This document shows, one piece after another, positions 12,901-24,485 of a stretch of 64,000 nt of DNA; position 1 is the first letter of the stretch, and every line of letters starts with the position of its first letter. Origin of the DNA: Plantago major. Taxonomy: Eukaryota; Streptophyta; Magnoliopsida; Lamiales; Plantaginaceae. Made by a program: the position numbers and the translations under genes. The notes beneath the pieces are model-generated. The model saw only the letters and a list, made by a program, of their open reading frames with translations, was not told where the DNA came from and ran no database searches. The DNA lies in NCBI GenBank assembly GCA_026545765.1, contig CM048839.1:62307677-62371676 (forward strand). Direction: 5' to 3'.

Positions 12901-13290
12901 TTCTTCAGTTGTGGCAGATGCCCAATTGGCAACATAAAGACTTCCTTTCCGCCGAGCAACCAAGACTGTCTGCTTTGATTCATTGTCAATAAGTTTGCAA
13001 TACTTTGCTTTGAATTTCACAGTAAATCCCTTGTCTGCATACTGGCTCATGCTAAATAGATTATATTTCAAACCCTTAACATGTAATACGTTAGTGATTG
13101 TTAATGATCCTAATTTGACGTTGCCAAATCCCAAAGAGGGGTTTAATTCTCCTCCAGCAAATCTGATGTCTGGTCCATTGTTGCAAGCTTTGTAGTTGAC
13201 TAGATTTGCTTTGTTTCCTGTCATGTGCTTTCCGCATCCACTATCAAACAGCCATTGAGCCTTAGTCCAAGAGGCGTTACGCAAAACAGA
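9925..13290 (-). pseudogene. Copia pol: protease, integrase, reverse transcriptase, RNase H
   Basis: Protease is marked by [11 protein letters not shown] near 13250. Integrase has the zinc-binding H..H..C..C segment and a D,D35E core (HMDLFE, then TDHGTEF, then the E of [10 protein letters not shown]). The Copia-type reverse transcriptase starts with [13 protein letters not shown] and carries [12 protein letters not shown] and the catalytic YVDD (near 10880). RNase H carries DADYAGS and ends with the ADIFTKPL motif typical of Copia. The order PR-INT-RT-RH is diagnostic of Ty1/Copia. The region encodes the enzymes that copy and insert the element. It is a fossil with several breaks. Confidence 0.95.
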
Positions 13291-13299
13291 AAGCAGAGT

Positions 13300-15812
13300 T
13301 AGGTTCTTGCTTCAGAGATAGAACCATTTAGACTAAACATTCTTCCAGTAGGAATCCACATTGTAGTGAATTTCTTGGGAGTTTGTTTTTGTCTAACTTG
13401 ATCAGAAGGAGATGCAATAAAATCAGTAATTTTGATCTCAATCTTCCTTCTTGGGGTGTTTCTAGGTGTTCCTTTTGGTGCTTTTTGGACCCTGGGTTTC
13501 TGGGGTTGCTTTTCAGCAAACTTAGCCTTTCTGCCCAGGTTCCTTCTAGCTCTGGCATTCAGTTTTTCAGTGGCTTGAGATTTCTTCCACTTCTGTCTAT
13601 TGCTACGCAGTAATATCGCCTTTGCGCCATTGTTCTTGTCCTTCCTTATATTGTTGTAGAAGAACTTTTCCAATAGCACGATAGCCAATGCCATTTCGAA
13701 CACCTTTAGCTTTCTGAATGCGCTCTTCAGAAGCCTTACTAGTTTCTGCACCATCTTTATTTTCATAAAATGGTACAGTTGAGAATTTGCTTATTCCAGC
13801 AATTCTTCCCTTCCTAGTAATATAGCAATGTGGATGGTTTCATGTCTGAGGGTTGTGTTTCTTTTCAGAAACCTTATCCACATGTTTCTTGTGAACTTGT
13901 TGTTCTTTCAAAGGCTGAGTTGCTACTCCTTTTCCTTTGTCAACTACCCTAGCTTTCTGACCAATGCTATAGGTGGTTGAAGAACCATTCTGTTGACTTT
14001 TTACAAAGGTCAACCTTTCATCACTCTTCTTCAGAGGAGATGAATTACTCGATTGTTCATCAAGTCCAAGTCCACCTTTCTCAGAGGGATCTCTCAGATA
14101 GGATTGAACCTCAGTGAGAGTGTCACTAGCTTTTGCATAAGATTGGAAGGATAGCTCTTTCTTTCTGAGTTCTTCATTCTCAGAAAGCAGCTTCATTTTC
14201 TTATTAAGTTCATCCAAGGCTAGTTTGTGAGAATTTTCATTCTCAGATATCTGAGCTTTCAGAAAGGCTATTTCAGCGTTCTTGTTCTCAGATACTTTGG
14301 TTAGCTCAGAAACCTCTTTTTCAAGAATTTCTTTGCTTTCCTCTAGAATTCTGGTTTTGGATTGTGCTTCCAGAAATTCTTTCTCATAACGATCCAATTC
14401 ACTCTTGACCAACTCCAGATCCTCAATTCCATCATCACTCTCATAGTACAGAAATTGTGAATTGTTAGTTACCTCATCAGCCATAAGACACATTTCAATG
14501 TTGGAGATGTCTGGACTAGCAATCTCAGCAACTCCACACATTTCATTCTTCTTAAGGCCGAAGTCGATTATATCATGGGTGATTCCACACAATTCTGGTA
14601 ATGGTAGGTTTGAGTCATCTAAATCTCCATCTTCAGAATCTATCTCAATGTCTAGAGCATCAAGTTGAATTTGAATCTTCTTCCTTTCTTCAGTCAGTAA
14701 GGCCCTTTGATTTCTCTTGAAATTTCTTCTATCCTTCTTATCACCTGTCTTGAGCTTGTTTAAAGCAGGACAATCTCTCTTGAAGTGACCAGGCTTTTGA
14801 CAATAGAAGCAGATATCATTTCCTATTTCAGCTTTTCAAGACTAACACCTTTCTGAATGGGGGTGTTCAGAGAGTTGTTCATTTGTATGTTCTTGTACTG
14901 ATGATATTTTGGGCCAAGATGCTTTTTCAGCTTTTCTTTAGCTTTTCTTCTCTCAATCTCTTGACTCACAAATTTCTTCATGTGTCTTACTGCAAGAGCA
15001 TTTTCTTCAGATGCATCTTTGGTATCCTTCTTTTCAGAAGAACCTTGAGAAACTAGAGCAACACTTTGCAACTTTTCAGCTATTTGTTCTCTCTAAGTTG
15101 TCTCATAGTCTACAGTAGCAAGATTAGAGAAGAGCTCTACTGGAGTAATATTTGGCATCCCTTGATTGAAATAAAAGAACTTAGTGTGTTCCCAGTTGTG
15201 ATTGAGACTTCTGACAATAGTCTTTATCTTTTCTGACTGGGAGTATCTATTGCTTTCACCAAGTGCATCCATATCACTCATAAGAGTAGTAAATCTGAAA
15301 TCAAGTTCTTCCAGAGTTTCAGTGGGACCTTGTTTGAAGTTTTGGAACTTCAATTTAAGAACTTCGAACTTGTTCTCTTTGGTTTTCTCAGTCCCGGCAC
15401 AAATTTCTTCAATCAATTGCCAGACAACTTTCGCCGTTTTAGCACCCCACAATTTACACTGTATGTGCTCAGGTGTCGATCTGATGACGATATTACGAGC
15501 TTGACCATCTAATCTGTGTCTCTTGGCATCTTCAGATGTCCAGAGCTCTCTTGGCTTGTCTTCATACATAATGCTTCCACGAGCAACATGACCACTATCA
15601 CTAGCAGCCATATCCTCGCTTTCATCTTCCTTGTCTGAGGCTTTTCTTCCATCAGACACCTCAGTAACTTGTTTGAGTTGTCTGATTTTGATAGGCCCTT
15701 CGTTGATGACAAAGATCATTTCGTCACTAATGGCCTCCAGATGGAGCATCATGTTGTTCTTCCATTTCTCGTAGTTTTCTGGCTTCAGAATGGGCGCATC
15801 ACTCAGAGACAT
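13300..15812 (-). pseudogene. Copia gag with CCHC zinc knuckle and coiled coil
   Basis: A start MSLSDAPILKPENYEKW lies about 100 bp after the primer binding site. The N-terminal part (15812-15093) is the UBN2-type Gag domain. A zinc knuckle CFYCQKPGHFKRDC is at about 14769-14817. A long coiled coil rich in E, K and L follows (about 14420-14130), then a basic segment toward pol. A coiled coil after the zinc knuckle is typical of the large SIRE Gag. The product would form the virus-like particle and bind RNA. It is a fossil with several breaks. Confidence 0.9.
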
Positions 15813-15909
15813 ACCTGCACACTTAACACACAAATTATATAGTCCTCAGAGAGGGACAAAGTTTCTTCACCTATCTCGGGATCTAGGTTCAGTGCAGAAG
15901 GCTTGTGAA

Positions 15910-15927
15910 CCTCCTGCTCTGATACCA
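15910..15927 (-). other. Copia primer binding site, initiator tRNA-Met
   Basis: On the minus strand TGGTATCAGAGCAGGAGG starts two bases after the 5' LTR. TGGTATCAGAGC complements the 3' end of plant initiator tRNA-Met, the usual Copia primer. Confidence 0.95.
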
Positions 15928-15929
15928 CT

Positions 15930-17359
15930 TGTTGGTCCAGATAACGGCAAAGTAAAAGACTAGAGGGGGGGGGGGGGAGGGGGTGAAAAGTCTTATAAAA
16001 CTTTTGGAGATAAACATTTTTTGAAACACAGGGGTTTCTGATACTTAAATTCAGAGCAGAAGACTTTAAGATAGGTAAGTGCAGAAACAATAAGTATGTG
16101 TGTGTGTGCTTTGCTGAAATGTAAATACAGAAAGGTAAATGACACAGCAAGTATAGTGGTATCTGGAGGTGGCGTAATCCTCCAACTAATCCACTTCGTT
16201 CTTTCTGAGACCTAGAATTCACTAGAACAGATAATTGAGTTCACCTTACAATAATCCTATTCTAAGATTCCTAAAAAAATGGTTCCCAACCAAATGTTCC
16301 CCCTGAGTTATTCCCCAGCTCCTAGAGCTAAGTACTTCCTCTACTCAGATAACCTTGGAGTTATTCCCTGATTTCCCAAATCAAGTACTTCCTCTACTCC
16401 ACGCCTTGATGGTGTTGGTTATAAGGTTTGTCAGAGAGGCTTCTCGTATAACTTTTCAGTTATGTTTACAGAGAGCCAAACAGAACGAGACTACTTAATA
16501 CACTTGTTCAGTGGATAGCAGTCTGCTCTTTACTAACCCAAGTAATTGGTGTCCGTTCTGGAGAATGAGCTTCAGAAAGGGTATGTGATAGTTCAACTCT
16601 TTCACGAATAACAATCTCTTGTTAAGGTTCAGGACAACTTAGAACTACTAGTGATTCTTCAAGCAACAGAAAGCTTTCAGAAAGGTAGTAGAGTGCTTGA
16701 GAGAATACTTTGCTTGATGGTAAGTTTGCAAGATAGAGCGTTCTAAGGTATGTACTTCAAGCATCTAAGTGTGTGATATATATAGATAAATTTGAGAGGC
16801 CTTTCAATTGTATCCGTTATGCTCTCTATCAAATTATATCCGTTTATATCTTGAACTATGTACTCAGAAGTCACTATCTCTTGTTTCAGAGAGGACTTGC
16901 TTTTTGCAGCATTTCTGCCGATGCATTTAATGCATAGCACTGTTCATTGTCCTTTAGTCTCAACGGATACATGAGCCTTTCTGATGGCTTGCATGCTCCA
17001 TACTCATGATGTCATATGTCCAGAATCATATTTCGAAAGTAAGTTAATATACTTAAGAAATGATTAAGGACATAGTCTTTCTGAGTTAGACTAAACCTTT
17101 GTGTCTTCATAAACCTTGTGCAATATTCAGTCTTCTAATCTTCAGAAAAGCTCCATTGCTAGGATTGATCTTCATGGTCTTCTTGAAATAAAAATTACAC
17201 TCAGAGACCTATAATCCTAATACAAGATTTACTAGACTAATCTTACTCAGTGATTTTCTCTTTTACAATGTTCAAGTGAACCAAGAGTACTTAATCACCT
17301 TTCTGGCTAAGATAAGAACATGTGATGAGTGATCAAAATACTAACAGATATTCCTAACA
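15930..17359 (-). repeat. Copia 5' LTR
   Basis: This is the right copy, beside the primer binding site. It is nearly identical to the 3' LTR over most of its length, with clusters of differences around the G-run (about 15965-15985) and near 16480-16540. The TATA-like run is at 16775-16785, so transcription would run leftward into gag. Confidence 0.95.
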
Positions 17360-17364
17360 GTGAA

Positions 17365-18230
17365 CGACGAGTCACCATAGCAACGAAACCAGGGCGTAAG
17401 TCAGGTAGATAACTTGCTAACCCTCTCTGCAGGTCATGGAAACAGCAATGATGAACTAGCTTCCAAATTGGTAAGCTTGGAGGAGATGATCCAAAGGATC
17501 CCTGGAGTGTCGACGCCGATCAAGAAGAGCTTGCCCAACAGCTTTGTTGACTCTCCCTTCGCCGCGCTATAGCATTGGTGGAGATGCCAACCAAGTTCAC
17601 CTTTCCAAGCATGAAGCTCTATGATGGAACGACAGACGCAGACGACCATGTCTCACAGTACAAGCAGAGGATGTTCACCATAGCCATCCCCAGGGATCTC
17701 CGTGAGGCTTGCATGTGCAAAGGGTTTGGTTCCAGTCTGATCGGACCAGCCCTACAATGGTATACCCAACTTACCTAACAATTTCATTTCTTCTTTTGCC
17801 CAATTAGTCGACTGCTTTGTGGAATAATTCGCAAGCAGTCGCAAGCTTTTGAAACTGTCGGACGACTTGTATAGCGTCCGACAGAGACCTAACGAATCTC
17901 TCAGGGAGTATGTCGCAAGATTCAACAAGGAGAAGGTGTCAATCCCCAACTGCAACAAGGACACTGTTGTCAATGCCTTCCGCAAAGGGTTGCCACCCAA
18001 CTCGGGGTTGTACAAGGAGCTGACCAGTATCCCTGCCGAACAATGGAAGACGTGCTCGCCAAAGCATGGGCTCATATCAAATGGGAGGAGGACGATGCCA
18101 ACAGACCTTACATGTCAAGCTAAAGTGTTCGCAAGGAGCCCAAGCCTGACAGACGAGTTGAACGAAGGGCTCCAGACTATCGTGCTAGGCCATACCCAAC
18201 TCAGAGAAGGCATGGACCTATCGTGAATAC
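17365..18230 (+). pseudogene. Gypsy gag, second part, downstream of the Copia insertion
   Basis: The Tat-type Gag core is recognisable from 17575 to about 18110. It includes KLYDGTTDADDHVSQYKQRM, AIPRDLREACMCKGF and RQRPNESLREYVARFNKEK. The core belongs to the Retrotrans_gag family and builds the particle. It is a fossil with breaks. Confidence 0.9.
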
Positions 18231-19125
18231 ACCTCGCCCTCCAATCCAACAAAGGAGGACAGAAACCCGAGCACCACCTCCAAGCTACTCCCTCAACATT
18301 GAACTAGAGGAGTGTGTAGCAGTCATGAAAAGCATGGGTGACAGAGTTAGATGGCCAGGAAAACTCAGAACACCTCGAGATCAAAGAAACCCCAACAAGT
18401 GGTGTGAGTTTCATGGAGACCATGGCCATGCAACTGCAGAGTGCATCTCCCTGCGATTGGAGGTAGCCGAGCTCTTGAATAGAGGACACTTGACGGAGTA
18501 CTTCTCTGACAAAGGCAAAAGGACCCTCGCCAGTCGGCAGGGCACTGGTCTGCCTGAGCCCCCTCAGACCAACAAGGTAATCAACATAATCTCTGGGGGG
18601 TCAGAGATCAGTGGTGTCTCATACTCTGTGGCAAAACGCCACAGTAGGCAAACGGTAAGGCCTGAGCTCAATGCTCATAGAGCATCAGACACCTCTTCGT
18701 CTGACTTGACTATTAGCTTCTCAGACCAAGAGTCTAAGCAACTAATCAGTCCTCATGACGATGCTTTAGTAATTTCCATTCTTATTGCTAACTGCCTTAC
18801 GAAGAGAGTTCTCATTGACAATGGGAGCTCTGCTAATATCATTTTTCTAGATGCTCTGACAGAAATGGGCATAGATGAGACTCCCATCCTTCGCCAGCCA
18901 ACCACTCTATATGGTTTCAGTGGAGAAAGGAAGTACACAGTTGGGAGTGTTACCCTTCATGTCTACGCAGGAGACGTCAACCTAACGACGAAGTTCCTGA
19001 TTGTGGACAGTCCATCAAGCTACAATGCCATTCTTAGTAGGCCATGGATTCATGAGATGAAAGCAGTGCCATCAACCTACCATCAGGTGATTCGCTTCCC
19101 AACCAAGTTGGGGGGGGGGGGGTGA
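18223..19125 (+). pseudogene. Gypsy gag zinc knuckle and protease
   Basis: A zinc-knuckle variant C-X2-H-X4-H-X4-C (CEFHGDHGHATAEC) is at 18403-18444, as in other Tat elements. The aspartic protease follows with LIDNGSSANIIF near 18808, in the place of the usual D-[TS]-G motif. DNGSSAD-like forms are common in Tat elements. The block ends in a G-run near 19110. Confidence 0.87.
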
Positions 19126-19239
19126 AGGAGATCTTTGGCCAGCAGCGCGATGTGAGAACATGTTACATGGAAGCCTTGAAACCAAAGGCAGCCGAGTTAT
19201 AGCAATTACAGCAACTCAACCCCCCAATCGACCCAGACC

Positions 19240-21140
19240 AGCCAGGGATGGAAGAACTCGATGAAGTTCAGATTCACCCAGACCATCCGGATCACAAAGT
19301 TCAGATTGGGGCAAGGTTGAGGCTGGAGCTAAGAGAGCAATTGATCACATTTCTCAAAGTTCACCATGACTGCTTTGCTTGGTCACATGCAGATATGACA
19401 GGAGTTGACCCAGAGGTTATCACCCACAAACTTGAGGTTGATCCAGATTACCCACCAGTCAGATAGAAACGGAGGAAGTTCGCTCCAGAGCGGAACAAGG
19501 TTATGAATGAAGAAGTCCAAAAGTTGCTTGATATCAGATCAGTCCGCGAAGTACATTACCCAGACTAGCCAACGTTGTGGTAGTAAAGAAGAAAAATGGC
19601 AAGTGGCGAGCGCGCATAGACTTCACTGACCTCAACAAAGCATGCCCGAAGGATTCTTTCCCACTTCCACACATAGACATGCTAGTGGATGCTACAGTAG
19701 GACATGAGCTTCTAAGCTTCATGGACGCCTTCTCGGGTTACAACCAGATATTGATGCACCCTGTAGATCAAGAGAAGACAGCCTTCGTCACAGAGAGGGG
19801 GACCTTCTGCTACAAGGTCATGCCCTTTGGACTCAAGAATGCAGGAGCCACTTACCAGCGCCTGGTCAACCACATGTTTGCCAGCATGCTGGGGGACACC
19901 ATGGAGGTGTACATTGATGACATGTTAGTCAAGTCACTGGTCGTCGACCAACACCTGGACCATCTCCGCCAAGCCTTCTTAGTTCTCCGCAGGTACAACA
20001 TGAAGTTGAATCCAGCCAAGTGCTCCTTTGGAGTTTCCTCTGGGAAATTCCTTAGATACTTAGTCACACAAAGAGGTATTGAGGCTAACCCTGATCAAAT
20101 TTGTTCTATTGCTAACATCCTTTCCCCCAAGTGTGTTAAAGATGTGTAGAAATTGACTGGGAGGCTAGCAGCCCTCAGTAGATTCATACCCAAATCTTCC
20201 GAGAAGTGTCGTCCATTCTTTGACACTCTACGGAAGAGCAAAGATTTCCAGTGGACAGACGAGTGTGAGAATGCCTTACAACAGATCAAGCGTTACCTTA
20301 CCACATCTCTAGTACTATCGAAGCCCAAGGTTGGAGAGACTTTGTTCATTTACCTTGCAGTCTCCGACACAGCACTAAGCGGCGTCCTAGTTAGGGAAGA
20401 AGATGGAAACCAACTCCCAGTCTACTATGTGAGTAAGTCCTTACTAGACGCAGAGACTTGATACAACCAGCTGGAGAAGCTAGCCCTCGCACTAGTCACT
20501 GCAGAAAGGAAGCTACGCCCTTACTTCCAATGCCACTCCATTATAGTCCTTACCAGCTTTCCACTACGCAACATCTTACACAAGCCCGAAGTCTCTGGTA
20601 GGCTCTCAAAATGGGCGATTGAGCTCAGCGAGTACGACGTCTCCTTCCAACCCCGCATAGCCATCAAGTCTCAAGCACTTGCAGACTTCATAGCGGACTT
20701 CACTCCAACTGAATTAGGTCAAGCGGAGAAGGAATTGTTTTGTTTGCAGGAGAAGGACAATTTATAGTGGAAGCTCTCAGTTGATGGTTCCAGTAACGTC
20801 AAAGGAAGTGGACTTGGCATAGTCCTAACCTCACCAGAAGGAGACACAATCCAAAGAGCCATCCGATGTGGATTCAAAGCAACCAACAATGAGTCTGAGT
20901 ATGAGGCGCTTATAGCTGGCCTCAACCTAGCTCGGGACATGGGCATAAAAAGCATTCAGGTACAGTCGGACTCTCAGTTAGTGGTTAACCAATTGCAGGG
21001 CTCATACCAAACCAGAGACACCAAGATGGCTGCCTATCTTCACCTAGCCAAGGAGTTGCAATCCTCCTTCGAGGAGTTTTCTGTTTCGCAGGTGCCAAAG
21101 ACGGACAACAGCCACGCAGAGCCCTTGCCAACCTAGGAGC
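19240..21140 (+). pseudogene. Gypsy reverse transcriptase and two RNase H domains
   Basis: Reverse transcriptase shows FSGYNQI, MPFGLKNAGATYQR and the catalytic YIDD at 19910-19921. The classic Gypsy RNase H follows (about 20240-20700). A second RNase H starts at about 20766 with SVDGSSNVKGSGLGIVL and continues with ESEYEALIAGL and VQSDSQLVVNQL. This is the archaeal-type aRNH that the Tat lineage acquired next to its own RNase H. The domain order fits Tat and excludes the chromovirus groups. It is a fossil with several breaks. Confidence 0.93.
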
Positions 21141-21439
21141 CGCCATCCAAACCACAGTGCCAATGACTATTCCTGTGGTGTATGTACAATGGCCTGCAAC
21201 ATGGAAGGGTGAGCTAACCAGACAGTGGCTGATATAACAACTGAGTCAAATTGGATGACTCCGATAGCATTGTACTTGTCCCACGCAGAACTTCTAGAAG
21301 ACAAAAATGAGGCAAGAAGGGTGGAGGCAAAGGCAACCCGCTTCACGCTCCTCGACGGACAACTTTATAGGAGATCCTATTCAGGACCCCTACTCAGGTG
21401 CGTAACTAATAATAGAGCCAGACACGTTCTGACTGAGTT

Positions 21440-22486
21440 GCATGCAGAATAATGTGGCAATCACTCTGGAGCCAGAAGTCTTGCCCACCGAGCACTAACG
21501 ACAGGGTACTACTGGCCAACTATGAGGGTTGATGCTATAGACTTTGTGAGAAGATGTGACTCATGCCAAAGACACTCACAAATCAGCCATCTCCCACCAG
21601 AGAAGCTACACTCATCCATTGCTCCATGGCCTTTTATGAAATGGAGGATGGACATAGTAGGGAAACTACCTAATGCACCAGGCCAACGAGTGTACATGGT
21701 GGCAGTAACCGATTACTTCACCAAGTGGGTGGAAGCAGAAGCCTTCAAGCAAGTCCGTGACACAGAGGTGAAAAAGTTCATTTGGAAACATGTGATTTGC
21801 AGGTACGGAGTCCCCTACGAAATCGTGACAGACAATGGCTCCCAGTTCATAAGCTATGAGTTTCAAGATTTCTGCAAAGAATGGGGAATCAAGCTTACAT
21901 TCTCCACTCCACGCTATCCCCAAGCAAATGGACAAGCGGAGTCGACCAACAAGACTATCATGAACAGTCTCAAAAAGTGGCTAAAACAAGCAAAAGGAGC
22001 ATGGGCAGATGAATTTCCAGGCGTCCTATGGTCTTACCGAACCACTCCAAGGACCCCAACTGGAGAAACACCATTCAACATGACATATAGAACTGAAGCA
22101 ATCATACCCATAGAAGTGGGATTACCCACAACAAGATACAAAATGGCTAATGAACAGACCAACAATGCGACATTGGCACACGAGCTTGACTTGGTTGATG
22201 AACTCAGGGAAAGAGCCATGGTTCGAAGTGCCGCCTACCAACAGAGGGCTGCACAACACTTCAACAAGAACATACGCTTACGAACCTTCAAGCAAGATGA
22301 TTGGGTTCTACGCAAGGTTTTCCAAAATACTAAGGAGACAGGAGCTGGCAAGCTTGGACCTAACTGGGAAGGCCCATACAAAATCACAAGGGTAGTGGGC
22401 AACGGAGCTTACAAACTGGAAACTAAGGAGGGATGACAGATAGCCAACAGTTGGAATGCCATCCACTTGAAAAGGTATCACTTCTA
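21440..22486 (+). pseudogene. Gypsy integrase
   Basis: The zinc-binding HHCC part (GYYWPTMRVDA, CDSCQRH) is followed by the D,D35E core (WRMDIVGKLP, VTDNGSQFIS and the E of NGQAESTNKTI). A C-terminal domain has GKLGPNWEGPYKI. The block ends near WNAIHLKRY. It inserts the cDNA into the host chromosome. No chromodomain is seen, as expected for Tat. Confidence 0.93.
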
Positions 22487-23410
22487 AGACTACACATTCC
22501 ATATACTCACGTTTGAGGTTAACTCCTCCTTAAAATAGGCCGACCTGACCAGGGGCTAGCTGGTCAACTAACCCAGCTAGGCAGGTCGGTCATCCGCCCC
22601 ACCCCCCTCAACCTCCCTAGGGGAATCCAAACTTCTTGCAGCCAACTAGTCATGGTGCCAGGAATTCCACCGCGGCGACTAAATCCATATCGAATTGTCA
22701 GTCAATGCTCCAAACAATTACACAACCCAAGAGGTTGACTGTCGGTCATCTACTACTTTGGCAGAGAGACTTCTCTCCCCAATCGGCAAGCAACGACGAC
22801 TAAGGTGCCATCCAACTTTATCTAATGAGATTGATTTCTCCTCCAAACAGCCGACCTGACTAGGGGTAAGCCGATCAATTAACCCGACTGGGCAAGTCGG
22901 TCTAACGCCCCCCCCCTCCCCAAGGGGGTCCAATGTTCTTGCAGTTAACCAAAAACGGTCGTTAGACTGACAACAATAATCCATGAGGAGTCGTTGGCTA
23001 ACCAGAATGATCCTAGCCATTACACAGTCCAAACAATAAGATAGTGGTCATCCACTTCATCTGGCGCATACAAACAGTCAGCATCCACCCACATTCAAGG
23101 TACCAATGCTCATGTTTCATCTATGAGATTGAATTCTCAGAACAACAAATGACCGACTGTGGGCTAGCTCAACTAACTAAGCAAGGTGTCATTATCCGCC
23201 CCACCCCCCAAACCTCTCCAAGAGGATTAGATTCAACTCATGTTGCAGGCTCACACATCATGAGTACGATTGAAGTAACGCCCATGCGGCACATCTTACT
23301 TCCAAGTGATCATCCAAAACATAGTGCTCAACAAAGCCAAACATCCATCAGGCTGAGCAACAAAAACACATGGACTCACATCTATTTTGCTTGGTTTGCA
23401 CTTGCTTAAT
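22487..23410 (+). repeat. Three diverged tandem copies of a ~300 bp unit after Gypsy pol
   Basis: Landmarks recur at about 22541, 22851 and 23149: GCCGACCTGAC (or a relative), a second stem arm about 40 bases later, a run of C, an AAGAGG/AGGGG segment, and TTCTTGCAG or TGTTGCAG. The first unit can fold as a nested hairpin (CCGACCTG with CAGGTCGG outside, CTAGCTGG with CCAGCTAG inside). The third copy is the most diverged. There is no coding capacity. Confidence 0.7.
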
Positions 23411-24485
23411 CCATGAGATGTGTCAAAAACAGCTCCATGGTTTAGACAAGTGCAAGCCTTTCAAAATTGATGATCACTACCATACAAAAAGACTCAGCTC
23501 CGTCCACACATTCGCCGTAACTATACAAGAGCTCAGTCAGACAAAGCTCTCTACATGTTGCATCCATCTCAATTCGTATATCAAGATTTATCACATGGTG
23601 AACTACCAGAAGGCAAGCTGTCTGACGACCAAGACCTAATGAGAGCGGACAACCCGTCGGATAACGAAGGCTAACGGAATGATGGACAGACAAGCACGAT
23701 GTAGTGACGTAAACAGGCAAACGAGTTCTAGTTCAAGCACTACTCCTTCGGACCAGAACTTGAACTGGGGGACAGACTAGTAGACATTATAGCACCATAC
23801 AATCCCTCAAAGGTCAGTCAGTCATATGTCTTTCAAGTCAAGTCACTAAGTGACAACACGAATAAGCATGTTTAAATCACCCACCCCCTCAATATGTTTC
23901 TGACCTCATAACGACAAGTATGTATACTAGTTTACTACTTTTCTTGCTAGAAATTCGTGTGCCTACCATATGTGAAGCATATATGCCTTTCATATTTGAG
24001 TACATATGCCTTACTTCAATGAAAATCACCTCGCAATTGGTTATTTGGTTTAGTCTTTTATTAGTATGCATACCTTTCACATGTTTGCTCATTTTCATGA
24101 ACCATCCCGTTGAAACCATTTCCTCTACGTATTAGTGTGATAATGTGTGTTCAAACATTACGAAACTTGTCATCCAAGAATAACACAAGGCATAGGACAG
24201 CCCACAAGGTCACATTCCAAATGGAAGAGCAAAGAGGAAATACCAAGCCTACGGGGCATTACGAAATTCAAGGTTCAAACATACAAAAAAGACACAAAAC
24301 ATTGCATAGTCAAACCCGATATGATGGGCAATAAAAGCAAGTCAAAGTAGCAAGAACATCATAAGCTAACAACCCCAAAAATTTCATCACCTAGCACGAA
24401 ACCACTAAGTAGCATCCACTCAGTCGCTATCCTCCCCTGAAATGCTCACGCCACGGGCGCTCAGATACTGATTGCATTTCTCAAC
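23411..24485 (+). other. Gypsy 3' region, non-coding
   Basis: I see no domain, RNA gene or strong repeat here. Short frames on both strands look like chance. The stretch lies between the tandem units and the antisense ORF. Confidence 0.5.

Larger units (their letters stand above)
2031..17359 (-). mobile_element. SIRE/Maximus-type Ty1/Copia retrotransposon nested in the Gypsy
   Basis: The element is 15,329 bp with LTRs of 1428 and 1430 bp that start TGTTAGGA and end CCAACA. The flanking target duplication is GTGAA (2026-2030 and 17360-17364). It has an initiator-Met primer binding site, a polypurine tract, gag with a zinc knuckle, and pol in Copia order (protease, integrase, reverse transcriptase, RNase H). 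A long extra region downstream of pol starts with an MAPKK-type ORF and is the env-like region typical of SIRE/Maximus. At more than 15 kb it is long even for this lineage. The LTRs differ by about 3% by eye, mostly near the G-run, giving about 1 million years under the same assumed rate. Several breaks are visible, so it is probably not autonomous. Confidence 0.97.
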
